From Acidaminococcus intestini DSM 21505 (GTDB lineage Bacteria; Bacillota; Negativicutes; Acidaminococcales; Acidaminococcaceae): DNA of 64,000 bases. The notes beneath the pieces are model-generated. The model was not told the DNA's origin. It did no database searches and saw nothing but the letters and a program-made list of their open reading frames with translations. Made by a program: the position numbers and the translations under genes. Below, one piece after another: positions 50,060 to 60,233 of this stretch (the first letter of the stretch is position 1; each line of letters opens with the position of its first letter). The DNA lies in NCBI RefSeq assembly GCF_000425045.1, contig NZ_AULA01000001.1:124001-188000 (forward strand). The letters are read 5' to 3'.

Positions 50060-50500
50060 TTAGGTTTCCCATTCATAGGGTGCGACATGCCCCATGAGGT
50101 TTGCCGTCTTGAGCCGTGCTTCGGCTCGGCGCAGCGTCTTTTCCGTATGTTCAATATCGGTGAGGACGCCGGGACGGGTTAGGCGCGCCGCAGCTTCATC
50201 GCGGACAGCCTCCCATTTTTTCACATCAATATGTTCTGCAAGTTCTGCCTTGGGCGTGAGGATGATGACCTTGTTATCCTTGACTTCGGCGAACCCGCCT
50301 TCAACATATAATAGAATAACATGGTTGTTTCCATCCTGCAACTTAAGGGTCCCCTCACCGAGAACGGCAATGAGGGGTCCGTGGTTTGCGAGGATTCCAA
50401 TACCGCCTGTGACCGTATTAAGGAGCACATAGGCAATATCCTTTCGCTTCATGAGATACTGATCAGGCGTCAGGACCTCAAGGGTCATTAAACTTGCCAT
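50060..50500 (-). CDS. atpC: ATP synthase epsilon subunit
   Basis: 146 residues. The N-terminal beta sandwich has GGIGILANHGPLIAVLGEGTLKL (shown in part: GILANHGPLIA) and FAEVKDNKVIILTPKAE; the C-terminal helical hairpin follows (EKTLRRAEARLKTA). It rotates with gamma and can inhibit ATP hydrolysis. It starts 1 bp after the atpD stop. Confidence 0.95.
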   Translation of the reverse strand: MASLMTLEVLTPDQYLMKRKDIAYVLLNTVTGGIGILANHGPLIAVLGEGTLKLQDGNNHVILLYVEGGFAEVKDNKVIILTPKAELAEHIDVKKWEAVRDEAAARLTRPGVLTDIEHTEKTLRRAEARLKTANLMGHVAPYEWET

Positions 50501-50501
50501 A

Positions 50502-51995
<1,494 letters not shown>

Positions 51996-52904
51996 TTATT
52001 TCAAGGCTTCCGCCCCGCCCACAATTTCATTGATTTCCGTCGTAATGGACGACTGCCGGACCTTCTGGTAATGCAGGCGCAGTTTTCCTAGGAGAGTATT
52101 GGCATTATCTGTAGCAGTCGTCATGGCCGTCATACGAGCGGCGAGCTCACTGGCGGAACTTTGGATGAGGGCCGTAAAAATCTGACTCTTGAGATAGTAA
52201 GAAGCCAGATAGGGAAGCATCTCCCCAGCTTCCGGTTCGTAGACAAGGGTCGAAAAATCCGTTGGGTCATCTTTTTCCCACACTTCCTGGGCTTGCCATT
52301 GCTCATCATTTTCAAAGTTCGTCTTCAGGGGCAGGATGGCATCAGTGCGGGGAATCTGGACCATAGGAGACTTAAAGTACGTAAAGATGAGGTCCACTTC
52401 GTCCACTTCGCGGTGCGTAAACATACTAGCCGCATAGTCGGCAATCTCCTCGGCGGCTTCGTAGGTTGGCTTCTCGCTGAATCCTTCCCATTCCCGCACG
52501 ACGTTGTAGCCGTGGTGCAACAGTCCCAGACGGGCCTGCTTTCCTACAGCAATGAGAGGGGACTCTTCCTTTCCACGAAGCTCGATGGCCGTGTGCTTGA
52601 CTATGTTGCTGTTATAGGAACCGGCAAGACCCTTATCGGAACCGATCACAATATAGGCCGTCCTGTACAGAGGCCGCCGTTCAAGGAGCGGGTTCTTTAC
52701 AGGATCCAAATGGGCCAGGACGGACGGATCACTGATGGCTTCCTGAAGGAGGCGCTGGAGCTTCCTTGCAAAGGGCAGGCTCGCCGTGGCTCGCTGCTGG
52801 GCCTGATGCATACGGGCCGACGCGACCATCTGCATGGCACCGGTAATTTTTCCGATGCTGCTGACGCTCTTCATGTGGGCCCTGATTCCACTGGTATTGG
52901 CCAT
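51996..52904 (-). CDS. atpG: ATP synthase gamma subunit
   Basis: 302 residues. The rotor shaft's N-terminal helix (IRAHMKSVSSIGKITGAMQM) and C-terminal helix (SITTEINEIVGGAEAL) with a central Rossmann-like domain (YIVIGSDKGLAGSYNSNIV). Slightly longer than E. coli gamma (287), with an insertion around the WQAQEVWEKDD region. The second ATG is chosen because GGGAG is 9 nt before it. It starts 2 bp after the delta-alpha fusion stops. Confidence 0.95.
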   Translation of the reverse strand: MANTSGIRAHMKSVSSIGKITGAMQMVASARMHQAQQRATASLPFARKLQRLLQEAISDPSVLAHLDPVKNPLLERRPLYRTAYIVIGSDKGLAGSYNSNIVKHTAIELRGKEESPLIAVGKQARLGLLHHGYNVVREWEGFSEKPTYEAAEEIADYAASMFTHREVDEVDLIFTYFKSPMVQIPRTDAILPLKTNFENDEQWQAQEVWEKDDPTDFSTLVYEPEAGEMLPYLASYYLKSQIFTALIQSSASELAARMTAMTTATDNANTLLGKLRLHYQKVRQSSITTEINEIVGGAEALK

Positions 52905-52906
52905 GA

Positions 52907-54775
52907 TCATTCACTCCCTATAGGGGCATCTTCCGGCGTGGGGATAAAGACCTTGTTATGATCCGTAAGTGCATCATTCAAGGTTTCCTTGACCTCATCC
53001 GTCAGTTTCCCCGTACTCGAGATCTGCGCGAGGATGCCTTCGTAATGGGCCTTGATGTAGGTCAGCATCTCATGTTCATAGCGAATGACATCGGACACAG
53101 GGATATGGTCCATATATCCCTGTGTCACAGCATACAGTCCAATGACTTCTTCTGCCATGGTCAGGGGATGATACTGGGCTTGTTTCAGCATTTCTGTCAC
53201 GCGGGCCCCACGGTCAAGCTGCATCTTGGTTGCTTTATCGAGATCGGAACCAAACTGAGCAAAGGCGGCGAGTTCCCGATACTGGGCCAACGTGAGTCGC
53301 AGCGTTCCCGCAACGGATTTCATGGCCTTTGTCTGGGCAGCCCCACCAACACGAGAAACGGAAAGACCGGCGTTAATGGCAGGCCGCACACCGGAATTGA
53401 AAAGATCCGTTTCCAAATAAATCTGCCCATCCGTAATGGAAATGACGTTCGTTGGAATATACCCGCTCACGTCGCCAGCTTGGGTCTCGATGATAGGAAG
53501 AGCCGTCATGCTCCCTCCGCCATGGGCTTTATTTCGGCGGCAAGCACGTTCAAGCAGTCTGGAATGGAGATAAAACACATCGCCCGGATAAGCTTCCCGT
53601 CCAGGCGGACGGCGCAGGAGCAGGCTCATGGCGCGGTAAGCCACCGCGTGCTTGCTTAGGTCATCATAAACAATGAGGACATCTTTGCCCTGATCCATGA
53701 AGTATTCCCCAACAGCCGCTCCGGCATAAGGCGCCAGATACTGCAGCGGGGCCGTATCGGCAGCGGTCGCGGCAACAATGAGGGTATAGCCGGAAGCTCC
53801 ATATTTTTCAAAAGCAGCCGATAAACGGGCTACACTGGAAGCTTTCTGCCCAATGGCTACATAAATGCAGATGACGTTCTTACCTTTTTGATTGAGGATA
53901 GTATCGATGGCAATGGCCGTTTTTCCCGTTCCGCGGTCACCGATAATGAGTTCACGCTGGCCGCGGCCAATCGGAACAAGGGCATCCACAGCCTTAAGAC
54001 CTGTTTCCAGAGGTACATCAACAGGCTGTCGCGCTGCAATGCCAGGAGCCGGTGATTCGATAGGACGATAATCGGAAGCTTTGATGCTGCCCCGCCCGTC
54101 CAGGGGCAGACCCAAAGGACTGATGATGCGACCCAGCATTTCCTCGCTCACGGGAATGCTCATAATCTTCCCTGTGCGGCGCACCGTGTCCCCTTCCTTG
54201 ACCTGACTGGCACCGCCCAAAAGGACGATGCCCACCTCTTGTGGCCAAAGGTTCTGGACCATGCCGTAAATCCCATCATGGAGAGAAACAAGTTCACCGC
54301 TCATAGCTCCCCCAAGACCCGTCGCTGTACAGATTCCGTCGCCGACAGTCTTGACTATTCCGATTTCCTCAAGACCCACTTCATTATCAAAATGTTCAAC
54401 GCCGGCTTTCAGTGCGTCTGTCAGATGATCCGTGCCGGACAGGCTCTCTTCTCTTAGGTGGATAGTCTTCATGAGTTCATCCATCTTTTCAAGCTGGCGC
54501 TTGACCGTGGCATCGAAGATATGATCTTCATAGCGAACGGCAATGCCGCCCACAACAGAAGGATCCACCGTGCGAGACGCGATTTCAACATTTTTTCCAA
54601 ACTTTTCACTTAAAAGCTTTGTTACAAGGACTTCTTCGTCCCCGACGAGCGGTCTTGCCGTCGTCACGTCAAGGGGAAGAACGGAACCAGCAGGGAAAAT
54701 CGCCCTGTCATCGTCCGTTACATGGAGCCGCATGAAGACCTGCTTCCAAAAGCTTTCCTTATTTTGACTATCCAT
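52907..54775 (-). CDS. atpA: ATP synthase alpha subunit with N-terminal delta C-domain fusion
   Basis: 622 residues against about 510 for normal alpha. Residues about 36-105 match the C-terminal domain of the delta subunit: [13 protein letters not shown], a helix, then [20 protein letters not shown] and [13 protein letters not shown]. From about 111 the chain is a complete alpha: [14 protein letters not shown], Walker A GDRGTGKT at 279-286 (E. coli 169-176, an offset of 110), and [21 protein letters not shown] near 460 (partly shown). No separate atpH exists between atpF and this gene, and delta's N-terminal helical domain is missing. The ribosome site GGGAGGAAAATAG is good. Confidence 0.92.
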   Translation of the reverse strand: MDSQNKESFWKQVFMRLHVTDDDRAIFPAGSVLPLDVTTARPLVGDEEVLVTKLLSEKFGKNVEIASRTVDPSVVGGIAVRYEDHIFDATVKRQLEKMDELMKTIHLREESLSGTDHLTDALKAGVEHFDNEVGLEEIGIVKTVGDGICTATGLGGAMSGELVSLHDGIYGMVQNLWPQEVGIVLLGGASQVKEGDTVRRTGKIMSIPVSEEMLGRIISPLGLPLDGRGSIKASDYRPIESPAPGIAARQPVDVPLETGLKAVDALVPIGRGQRELIIGDRGTGKTAIAIDTILNQKGKNVICIYVAIGQKASSVARLSAAFEKYGASGYTLIVAATAADTAPLQYLAPYAGAAVGEYFMDQGKDVLIVYDDLSKHAVAYRAMSLLLRRPPGREAYPGDVFYLHSRLLERACRRNKAHGGGSMTALPIIETQAGDVSGYIPTNVISITDGQIYLETDLFNSGVRPAINAGLSVSRVGGAAQTKAMKSVAGTLRLTLAQYRELAAFAQFGSDLDKATKMQLDRGARVTEMLKQAQYHPLTMAEEVIGLYAVTQGYMDHIPVSDVIRYEHEMLTYIKAHYEGILAQISSTGKLTDEVKETLNDALTDHNKVFIPTPEDAPIGSE

Positions 54776-54797
54776 ACGTTCTATTTTCCTCCCAAAA

Positions 54798-54816
54798 CGG
54801 CTGCCTGCGGCAGCCG
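54798..54816. terminator. Perfect 8-bp GC hairpin in the atpF-atpA gap
   Basis: CGGCTGCC-TGC-GGCAGCCG, 22 bp before the fusion gene's start. There is a short TTTT after it on the minus strand. It could be an attenuator or RNA-processing site that tunes the ratio of F0 to F1 subunits. It lies in the 133-bp gap where atpH would normally begin. Confidence 0.45.
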
Positions 54817-54908
54817 TGGAATCTCATGCATCACCTGAGGCCATTGTCACAAAAATGGCCGTTATGACGACGAAAAGAAGCCCGCCACAATGGGGAGCTT
54901 CCTTTTTT

Positions 54909-55394
54909 TCAGCGACTTTGGAGAGCCTCATCCGTCTTACGGGCCACAAGCGCCTGGTCTTCCTCACTGGTAAGTTTTGCCTGCAGGACGCGGCTGGCAA
55001 TTTCTGTACTGAGGGCAATAACCTGTTCACGCACATCAAGAAGGGCCTTTTTCTTTTCAGCTTCCACCCGCTCGCGGCCGCTTTCAAGGAGAGCATCCCG
55101 TTCCTTTTGTGCTTGGGCCAAAGCCTCGTCATGGAGCTTCTGGGCATCAGCGTTAGCCTTAGCAATGATATCGCTGGCTTCCTTACGGGCCGTCTTCAGC
55201 TGATTGGCATATTCAAGCTTTAGGGTCTCAGCTTCCTTACGGGCGTGTTCTGCCGAATCAAGGTCCTTGACAATGCGGTTGCGGCGATCATCCATGGCCT
55301 TTAACAGCGGCTTGTAGGCGAATTTTGCCAAGATCCAGAGCAGGATGATGAAGTTCACGATCTGGGCAATTATCGTATAGTTCACACTGACCAT
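54909..55394 (-). CDS. atpF: ATP synthase b subunit
   Basis: 161 residues. N-terminal membrane helix (about 5-25, IIAQIVNFIILLWILAKFAY with the typical Asn-Phe) then a long charged dimerising helix (DDRRNRIVKDLDSAEHARKE...). Normal length; no fusion to delta. It starts 32 bp after atpE. It should pair with the delta domain that here is part of the alpha polypeptide. Confidence 0.95.
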   Translation of the reverse strand: MVSVNYTIIAQIVNFIILLWILAKFAYKPLLKAMDDRRNRIVKDLDSAEHARKEAETLKLEYANQLKTARKEASDIIAKANADAQKLHDEALAQAQKERDALLESGRERVEAEKKKALLDVREQVIALSTEIASRVLQAKLTSEEDQALVARKTDEALQSR

Positions 55395-55426
55395 TCAAAG
55401 CACATCCTTTCTCGGAAACTGAAGCC

Positions 55427-55687
55427 TCATTTCGTCACAAAGGGATTGGCAAAGATGAGGACAATGGCGATAACGGAGGCAATAATAGGAATGGATTCGA
55501 CAAGACCGATGCCGATCAGCATGTTAGTCTGGAAGCTGCCGGCCTGTTCAGGCTGGCGGGCCATGCATTCGAGGGCCTTTGTGGCGACACTAGAGTCCCC
55601 GCGGGTGGCAGCAAAGGAGGCACCGACACCAATGAGGGCAGCCCCTAAGATAGAAGCAACAATGATAATGGTATTCGAATCAAGCAT
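55427..55687 (-). CDS. atpE: ATP synthase c subunit, two-carboxylate type
   Basis: 86 residues, two hydrophobic helices joined by the polar loop ARQPEQAG. Counting from the loop Arg, the ion-binding Glu lies at +20 (LVES) with Ser at +21, matching E65-S66 of Ilyobacter c. At -13, where Ilyobacter has Gln32, there is Asp (TRGDSS). A second carboxylate at this site is known from the Na+ c-ring of Fusobacterium nucleatum. An Arg two residues before the Asp within helix 1 is also unusual. ATG preceded by GAAAGGACG. Confidence 0.93.
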   Translation of the reverse strand: MLDSNTIIIVASILGAALIGVGASFAATRGDSSVATKALECMARQPEQAGSFQTNMLIGIGLVESIPIIASVIAIVLIFANPFVTK

Positions 55688-55717
55688 TTTGATCGTCCTT
55701 TCGTTTCTCAAAGAAAT

Positions 55718-56419
55718 TTACTCGTGGGCCTGTTTGAAAATAGGCGCCAAAGCAATGATGGTCAGCATGGTAAAGATAAAGGCCTGCAAGAAACCAATGA
55801 TCAAGCTGAAGCCGATCCAAAGATTAGGGATGATGAACGGGACCAGCTGATACAAGACGGCAAGCAGGATTTCACCGGCAAGGATGTTGCCAAAAAGACG
55901 CAGGGCCATGGTCAGTGGCTTTGCGAGCTCTTCCAAAAGATTGAGCGGCAGCATGAGGGCAAAAGGAGAAATGAGATGTTTGAAGTATTTCGGTCCCTGC
56001 TTGATGCAGCCAAAGATATAGGTTGCCACCGCAACCATGATGGATAGACCCAGCGCCACGTTGATATCATTCGTAGGTGACGAAAAATGGAAGGCTATGG
56101 AGGGCATCAATCCAATTTCGTTCGCCACAAAGATAAACAGGAACAGGGTGATGACAAAGGGAGTCGCCATCCGGCGTCCTTCAATGCCAAGGTTAGCGTC
56201 CATGAGTTTATCAAGCCACTCAATGAACATTTCAACGAGGTTCTGGATCCCGTGGGGAATCCGCTCCACGTGGCGGGTAGCCGCAAAGACAATCGCTGCC
56301 ACAATCAGCATGGTAAGCCATGACATGTACATGGTTTGCATGTTGATGACAACACCGGGCAGGATCTCCGTTGGTCCATAATGGATGATTTCCGTACCCG
56401 CAGCTTCTGCTACACCCAT
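55718..56419 (-). CDS. atpB: ATP synthase a subunit
   Basis: 233 residues, integral membrane stator of F0. The essential Arg is in PLTMALRLFGNILAGE (near 170), preceded by LPLNLLEELAKP and followed by the last two helices LIIGFLQAFIFTMLTIIALA. It supplies the half-channels for ions. It begins 12 bp after atpI and precedes atpE by 30 bp. Confidence 0.95.
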   Translation of the reverse strand: MGVAEAAGTEIIHYGPTEILPGVVINMQTMYMSWLTMLIVAAIVFAATRHVERIPHGIQNLVEMFIEWLDKLMDANLGIEGRRMATPFVITLFLFIFVANEIGLMPSIAFHFSSPTNDINVALGLSIMVAVATYIFGCIKQGPKYFKHLISPFALMLPLNLLEELAKPLTMALRLFGNILAGEILLAVLYQLVPFIIPNLWIGFSLIIGFLQAFIFTMLTIIALAPIFKQAHE

Positions 56420-56431
56420 GTTATCACTTCC

Positions 56432-56818
56432 TTAATCTGTAGGGAATTTCCCGATGCCCTTTCGGGCCATCTGGATGAGAAGAAGTCCATAAAAAAGCAA
56501 ATAGGAAAAAAGCACCCTGTGTCCACCCCAATCAAGCTTGAGACCAATGAGGACAAAGACCAGGACAGTACCAAGCCGCACGAACATCATGCGGTGCATG
56601 GAAAGCGCCGCATGATGGGGAGCCTTTTTCATGCCGCTGTAAAGGCCATAAAGGAACAAGGCCGAATCACACCAGCCAGCGAGGCTTCCCAGAAGCCAAC
56701 CGCCGGGCTGGGGTGAGAACATGAAGGCAAGGCCGCCTACCAAAGGAATTGCCAAGGCCTGGAGGGCCGCAAGACGAAGAACATCACGCTTAAATGAAGG
56801 CGGCAAGGGATGTGGCAT
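56432..56818 (-). CDS. atpI: ATP synthase subunit I (AtpI/UncI-like)
   Basis: 128 residues with four hydrophobic segments (LAALQALAIPLVGGLAFMF, GGWLLGSLAGWCDSALFLYGLY in part, LGTVLVFVLIGLKL, LFSYLLFYGLLLIQMA). AtpI helps c-ring assembly. The family is poorly conserved, and the call rests mainly on position directly before atpB and on topology. The ATG following AAGGGA is preferred; an upstream in-frame ATG would overlap wecB. Confidence 0.8.
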   Translation of the reverse strand: MPHPLPPSFKRDVLRLAALQALAIPLVGGLAFMFSPQPGGWLLGSLAGWCDSALFLYGLYSGMKKAPHHAALSMHRMMFVRLGTVLVFVLIGLKLDWGGHRVLFSYLLFYGLLLIQMARKGIGKFPTD

Positions 56819-56828
56819 ATGTTTTCCC

Positions 56829-57989
56829 TTATTTTTCACTTTCAAATTCCGTCATACGCCCCGTTTGATAACCATAGGCTTCCAAGAGATAACTTACAAT
56901 GCGCTCCGAGGCTTTGCCATCCCCATAGGGATTGACGGATTCGGCCATACTGCGGTAATAGGTTTCATCACTCAAAAGGCGCATGGTCGCGGCATATACA
57001 TCTTCCTTGCCCGTCCCGATGAGTTTCACCGTCCCTGCCGTAACTGCTTCAGGACGTTCCGTCGTATTCCGCAGGACAAGGACCGGTTTACCAAGAGCCG
57101 GAGCTTCTTCCTGGATTCCGCCCGAATCCGTAAGGACGATATCGACGCGAGCCATGAGATTGGCAAACGGTTCATAATCCATGGGTTCAATGAGGTGTAC
57201 GCGGTCCATCTTACCAAGGACCTGTTCCGCCACTTCCCGAACCTTGGGATTCTTGTGCATGGGGAAAATGGCTTCCGCTTCCGGATAGTCACGGAGAACT
57301 TCCTTCAGGGCCTGATAGACATGGCGCATCGGTGCCCCCAGGTTTTCCCGGCGATGGGTCGTCATGAGGATCAGCTTATGATTGCTCCGGATGGCCGCTT
57401 CCAGTTTCGGATTGTGGAAATCAAAGACATCCTTTACAGTCTTTTTAAGGGCATCGATGACCGTATTTCCCGTTACATAAATGGCATCTTCCGGGACATT
57501 TTCCTTTAGCAGGTTCCGCTTGGCGTTGCCGGTTGGTGCAAAATGAAAGTCAGCAATGGCACCGGTGAGCTTGCGGTTCATTTCTTCCGGATAGGGAGAA
57601 TATTTGTTTCCCGTACGCAGACCGGCTTCTACATGCCCAACACGGATTTGACGGTAAAAAGCAGCCAAAGCACCTACAAAAGTGGTTGTCGTATCTCCAT
57701 GGACAAGGACAAGATCGGGCTGGGCTTTTTCGAGAACATCCCTAAGGCCCATGAGAGCACGGGTCGTGACATCATAAAGGGTCTGTCCAGCTGTCATGAT
57801 GTTAAGGTCATAATCCGGCTTGATGTCAAAAAGGGTCATGACCTGATCCAGCATTTCCCGGTGCTGGGCCGTCACAGCAACAATCGGTTCGATAGTGTTC
57901 GGATATTTCCTCATTTCGAGAATAAGCGGACACATCTTGATGGCCTCCGGCCTCGTTCCAAAGATTGTCATGACTTTAAGTTTTTCCAT
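56829..57989 (-). CDS. wecB: UDP-N-acetylglucosamine 2-epimerase (non-hydrolysing)
   Basis: 386 residues of GT-B-like fold, interconverting UDP-GlcNAc and UDP-ManNAc. Opening TIFGTRPEAIKMCPLI, LVHGDTTTTFVGALAAFY, catalytic GHVEAGLRTG, SPYPEEMNRKL and the UDP-binding DSGGIQEEAPALGKPVLVLR are intact. It follows wecA by 15 bp, so polyprenyl-linked glycan precursors are made from this locus, perhaps for O-antigen-like or cell-wall polymers. Confidence 0.95.
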   Translation of the reverse strand: MEKLKVMTIFGTRPEAIKMCPLILEMRKYPNTIEPIVAVTAQHREMLDQVMTLFDIKPDYDLNIMTAGQTLYDVTTRALMGLRDVLEKAQPDLVLVHGDTTTTFVGALAAFYRQIRVGHVEAGLRTGNKYSPYPEEMNRKLTGAIADFHFAPTGNAKRNLLKENVPEDAIYVTGNTVIDALKKTVKDVFDFHNPKLEAAIRSNHKLILMTTHRRENLGAPMRHVYQALKEVLRDYPEAEAIFPMHKNPKVREVAEQVLGKMDRVHLIEPMDYEPFANLMARVDIVLTDSGGIQEEAPALGKPVLVLRNTTERPEAVTAGTVKLIGTGKEDVYAATMRLLSDETYYRSMAESVNPYGDGKASERIVSYLLEAYGYQTGRMTEFESEK

Positions 57990-58004
57990 AATTACGCCCC
58001 TATT

Positions 58005-59015
58005 CTAGCGATCCTTCAGGATGCCGATTTTCTTGGCACCAATGAAGATGATGGTAATGAGTACGCCCAGAAGGACAAGGGCATAAACCCCGTCCACTTC
58101 TGTAAGCAGTACGGCGGCAAGGCAAAGCCCTGCACTGATGAGATACATGAAAATAACAGCCTGACGCTGACTAAAGCCCATAGCAAGGAGCCGATGGTGG
58201 ATGTGACCTTTGTCGGGCTGAAAAATGGGCCGGCCATTTTTATAGCGACGCAAAATGGCAAAGGCCGTATCCATAATGGGAAGCCCCAAGGCAATGGCAG
58301 GGACCAAAAGTGCAATGGTCGCTGCACTCTTGACAGCGCCAAAGATTGAGATGGCCGCCAACATGTAACCCAAAAACAAGCTTCCCGTATCTCCCATGAA
58401 TATGGTAGCAGGATTGAAATTGTAACGGATGAACCCAATAATGGCACCAGCAAGGGAAGCCGTCATGATGGCGACTGGATACATGCCCTGCTGGAGCGCA
58501 ACCATAATGACCGTCACGGAGGCAATGGCCGAGACACCTGCCGCAAGGCCATCAAGACCGTCAATGAGGTTCACGACATTGGTCAGGCTGACAATCCAAA
58601 AAACAGTAAAGGGAACGGAAAGATAATCCAGATAAAAATAACCACCCCAAGGGTTATTGAGCCACTCGATGCGGACACCAAAAAGGACGGGAATCAAAGC
58701 CGCCACAATCTGTCCCACGAGTTTGACCTTGGCCGACAGCTGGATCATATCGTCGACCATGCCAACAGCTGCAATTGCGGCACCGCCCAAGAGAATCCCG
58801 ATGACATCCGTTGTCAGTTCAAGTGTTGTGAGCGCCGCCGTCATAAAGCCAATAAAAATGGCAAGACCGCCCATGCGCGGCATGATGCGGTGATGAACCT
58901 TTCTAGCATTCGGCCGGTCCACAGCGCCGAGGTGAAATGCCAGTTTTTTGACAGCCGGTGTCAGGATCCAGCTGATAACAAGAGAGAGGCCCAACGCCAC
59001 AAGATATGGTTTCAC
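58005..59015 (-). CDS. wecA: Undecaprenyl-phosphate GlcNAc-1-phosphate transferase (WecA/TagO-like)
   Basis: 336 residues, about eleven TM segments, MraY/WecA/TagO superfamily. Catalytic Asp-rich segments AVGMVDDMIQLSAK and VVNLIDGLDGLAAGVS, then IFMGDTGSLFLGY and the C-terminal DKGHIHHRLL with the His-rich loop of WecA/TagO. It starts lipid-linked glycan synthesis by moving GlcNAc-1-P onto undecaprenyl phosphate. Head gene of the wecA-wecB-atp run; wecA/TagO cannot be told apart from sequence alone. Confidence 0.92.
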   Translation of the reverse strand: MKPYLVALGLSLVISWILTPAVKKLAFHLGAVDRPNARKVHHRIMPRMGGLAIFIGFMTAALTTLELTTDVIGILLGGAAIAAVGMVDDMIQLSAKVKLVGQIVAALIPVLFGVRIEWLNNPWGGYFYLDYLSVPFTVFWIVSLTNVVNLIDGLDGLAAGVSAIASVTVIMVALQQGMYPVAIMTASLAGAIIGFIRYNFNPATIFMGDTGSLFLGYMLAAISIFGAVKSAATIALLVPAIALGLPIMDTAFAILRRYKNGRPIFQPDKGHIHHRLLAMGFSQRQAVIFMYLISAGLCLAAVLLTEVDGVYALVLLGVLITIIFIGAKKIGILKDR

Positions 59016-59144
59016 AAAAATCCCCTTCTGCGGAAGCTTCCGCCTTTGAGTCTATGTATTGCTGAAAGATGGGAAGCATCACTTCTTCCCGTTGGTACAT
59101 ACAAAGTATATTATAGTACATCGTCAGAAAATCTACAATGACTC

Positions 59145-59792
59145 TTACAGCCTATCCAACGATTTGCCCGTTCCTTCCTGTTCTATTACCGGACGGGAAA
59201 AGAGGATGAGTCCCCCTTTTTGTTTATAGCCCGTATCCCAAAGTTCCTTAAGAGAGAGCCAGCGCCAGGATCCACAGGTTGTGACTTTCACCATGACCTC
59301 ATCGTGGAAAGTCTCATAGCCCGTAAGCAGGAACCAGTGCCAAACAAGATCCCGAAAGCTAGGTGCGCGGTGCTTAAGATTAAGGTACGGCAGGGGCCAT
59401 CCGGCATCAATCTGGTGTTTTACAAGTTCAGCTGAGGATTCATAGGAATGATTCCCCGACCATCCTGTCAGGATAAGATCATTTATACCGCGGTCACACA
59501 AGTAGTTCGTAAAGCCTTCCATATAGATGGAAAGCTTGTCGATGCCTGTGATACGGGGCTTTAGGTAGGGTTTCATGATCATGCCCAGTTCCAGGTAGGC
59601 TGCTTTGGTCATTTTTTTCTGGGCCTGGGGCGCTGCATCAGGAAGGTTTTTATAAAGGGAAAAATAAAGGCTGCAGTCTGTTGCTGTAACGGCAGCACAG
59701 CCGCCCTTTCGCATCCACCAGTCGTGGGTAAACCATTCCTGGCTGCCCCCAAAAGCACCCTCTATGGAAAAATATGGAAGTTCACGTTTCAT
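59145..59792 (-). CDS. Conserved hypothetical protein, cysteine-containing
   Basis: 215 residues, no signal peptide or TM segment. The N-terminal RKGGCAAVTATDCSLYFSLY resembles the Cys-helix start of papain-like (C39/BtrH-N-type) folds, and HQIDAGWPLPYLNLKHR plus WHWFLLTGYE would supply the strand and His regions. Full catalytic assignment is not safe. Similar proteins occur widely in Clostridia and Negativicutes without known function. It stands alone, transcribed toward wecA but separated by 129 bp. Confidence 0.6.
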   Translation of the reverse strand: MKRELPYFSIEGAFGGSQEWFTHDWWMRKGGCAAVTATDCSLYFSLYKNLPDAAPQAQKKMTKAAYLELGMIMKPYLKPRITGIDKLSIYMEGFTNYLCDRGINDLILTGWSGNHSYESSAELVKHQIDAGWPLPYLNLKHRAPSFRDLVWHWFLLTGYETFHDEVMVKVTTCGSWRWLSLKELWDTGYKQKGGLILFSRPVIEQEGTGKSLDRL

Positions 59793-59875
59793 GAGTCCGC
59801 CCCCTCACAAATAAGTTAGGTATAGGTAATCTCTAGCGTGCCCCTAGTGTATCACATTTTTGTAGGAGAGGAAAT

Positions 59876-59959
59876 ATGGAAGGGAAAAACAAAAGGCAGG
59901 CTCCCTCACCAGCCAGGAAAAAGACAAATGAAATCAGTCCAGCCAAAATCGCAGGTTAG
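59876..59959 (+). CDS. Possible small basic peptide (27 aa)
   Basis: ATG with a near-ideal AGGAGAGGAAAT ribosome site, encoding a Lys/Arg-rich peptide (MEGKNKRQAPSPARKKTNEI...) ended by TAG. No family, no clear promoter. The ribosome site is the only positive evidence, so chance is possible. Confidence 0.25.
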   Translation: MEGKNKRQAPSPARKKTNEISPAKIAG

Positions 59960-60183
59960 GGTGACCAAAGATGACTTGAAGGTAGGTGTTCCACTCTTTT
60001 CCTTATCTTTGCCTTGCTGCAAGATGGCCTTAGCCTGGAATCGCCTTGACAAGATATGATGTTACCTTGGAATCATCTTTTTTCACTTCGCCATAAGGCA
60101 CAGCATGACAGCAAATCAAAACGGTTTTGTCCTTATTAAAAAGCCATGGGCGACCTTTCCCCTCAACTCCATAAATAAAAATC

Positions 60184-60223
60184 AGCTCCCCTGCCTTACC
60201 CTTTCGGTGGAAACAGGAGAGCT
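60184..60223 (-). terminator. Terminator of the chromate-transporter pair
   Basis: On the minus strand AGCTCTCCTG...CAGGGGAGCT (one mismatch), then GATTTTTATTTATGG. It lies 10 bp after the stop codon. Confidence 0.7.
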
Positions 60224-60233
60224 TTTTATTTTT

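Larger units (their letters stand above)
59793..60233. other. Intergenic stretch with a possible small ORF and a terminator
   Basis: 441 bp containing the leader of the 59145-59792 gene (minus-strand TACACT near 59845), a possible 27-codon plus-strand ORF (59876-59959) and the chromate-transporter terminator (60184-60223). Nothing else identified. Confidence 0.4.

Noticed and set aside
54909-55394. b-delta fusion as in mycobacteria
   Set aside because: AtpF has normal length and ends before any delta-like sequence; the delta domain is on the alpha chain instead.
55427-55687. Classical Na+ signature (Gln32, Glu65, Ser66, Thr67)
   Set aside because: Gln32 is replaced by Asp and Thr67 by Ile, so only the two-carboxylate reading is supported.
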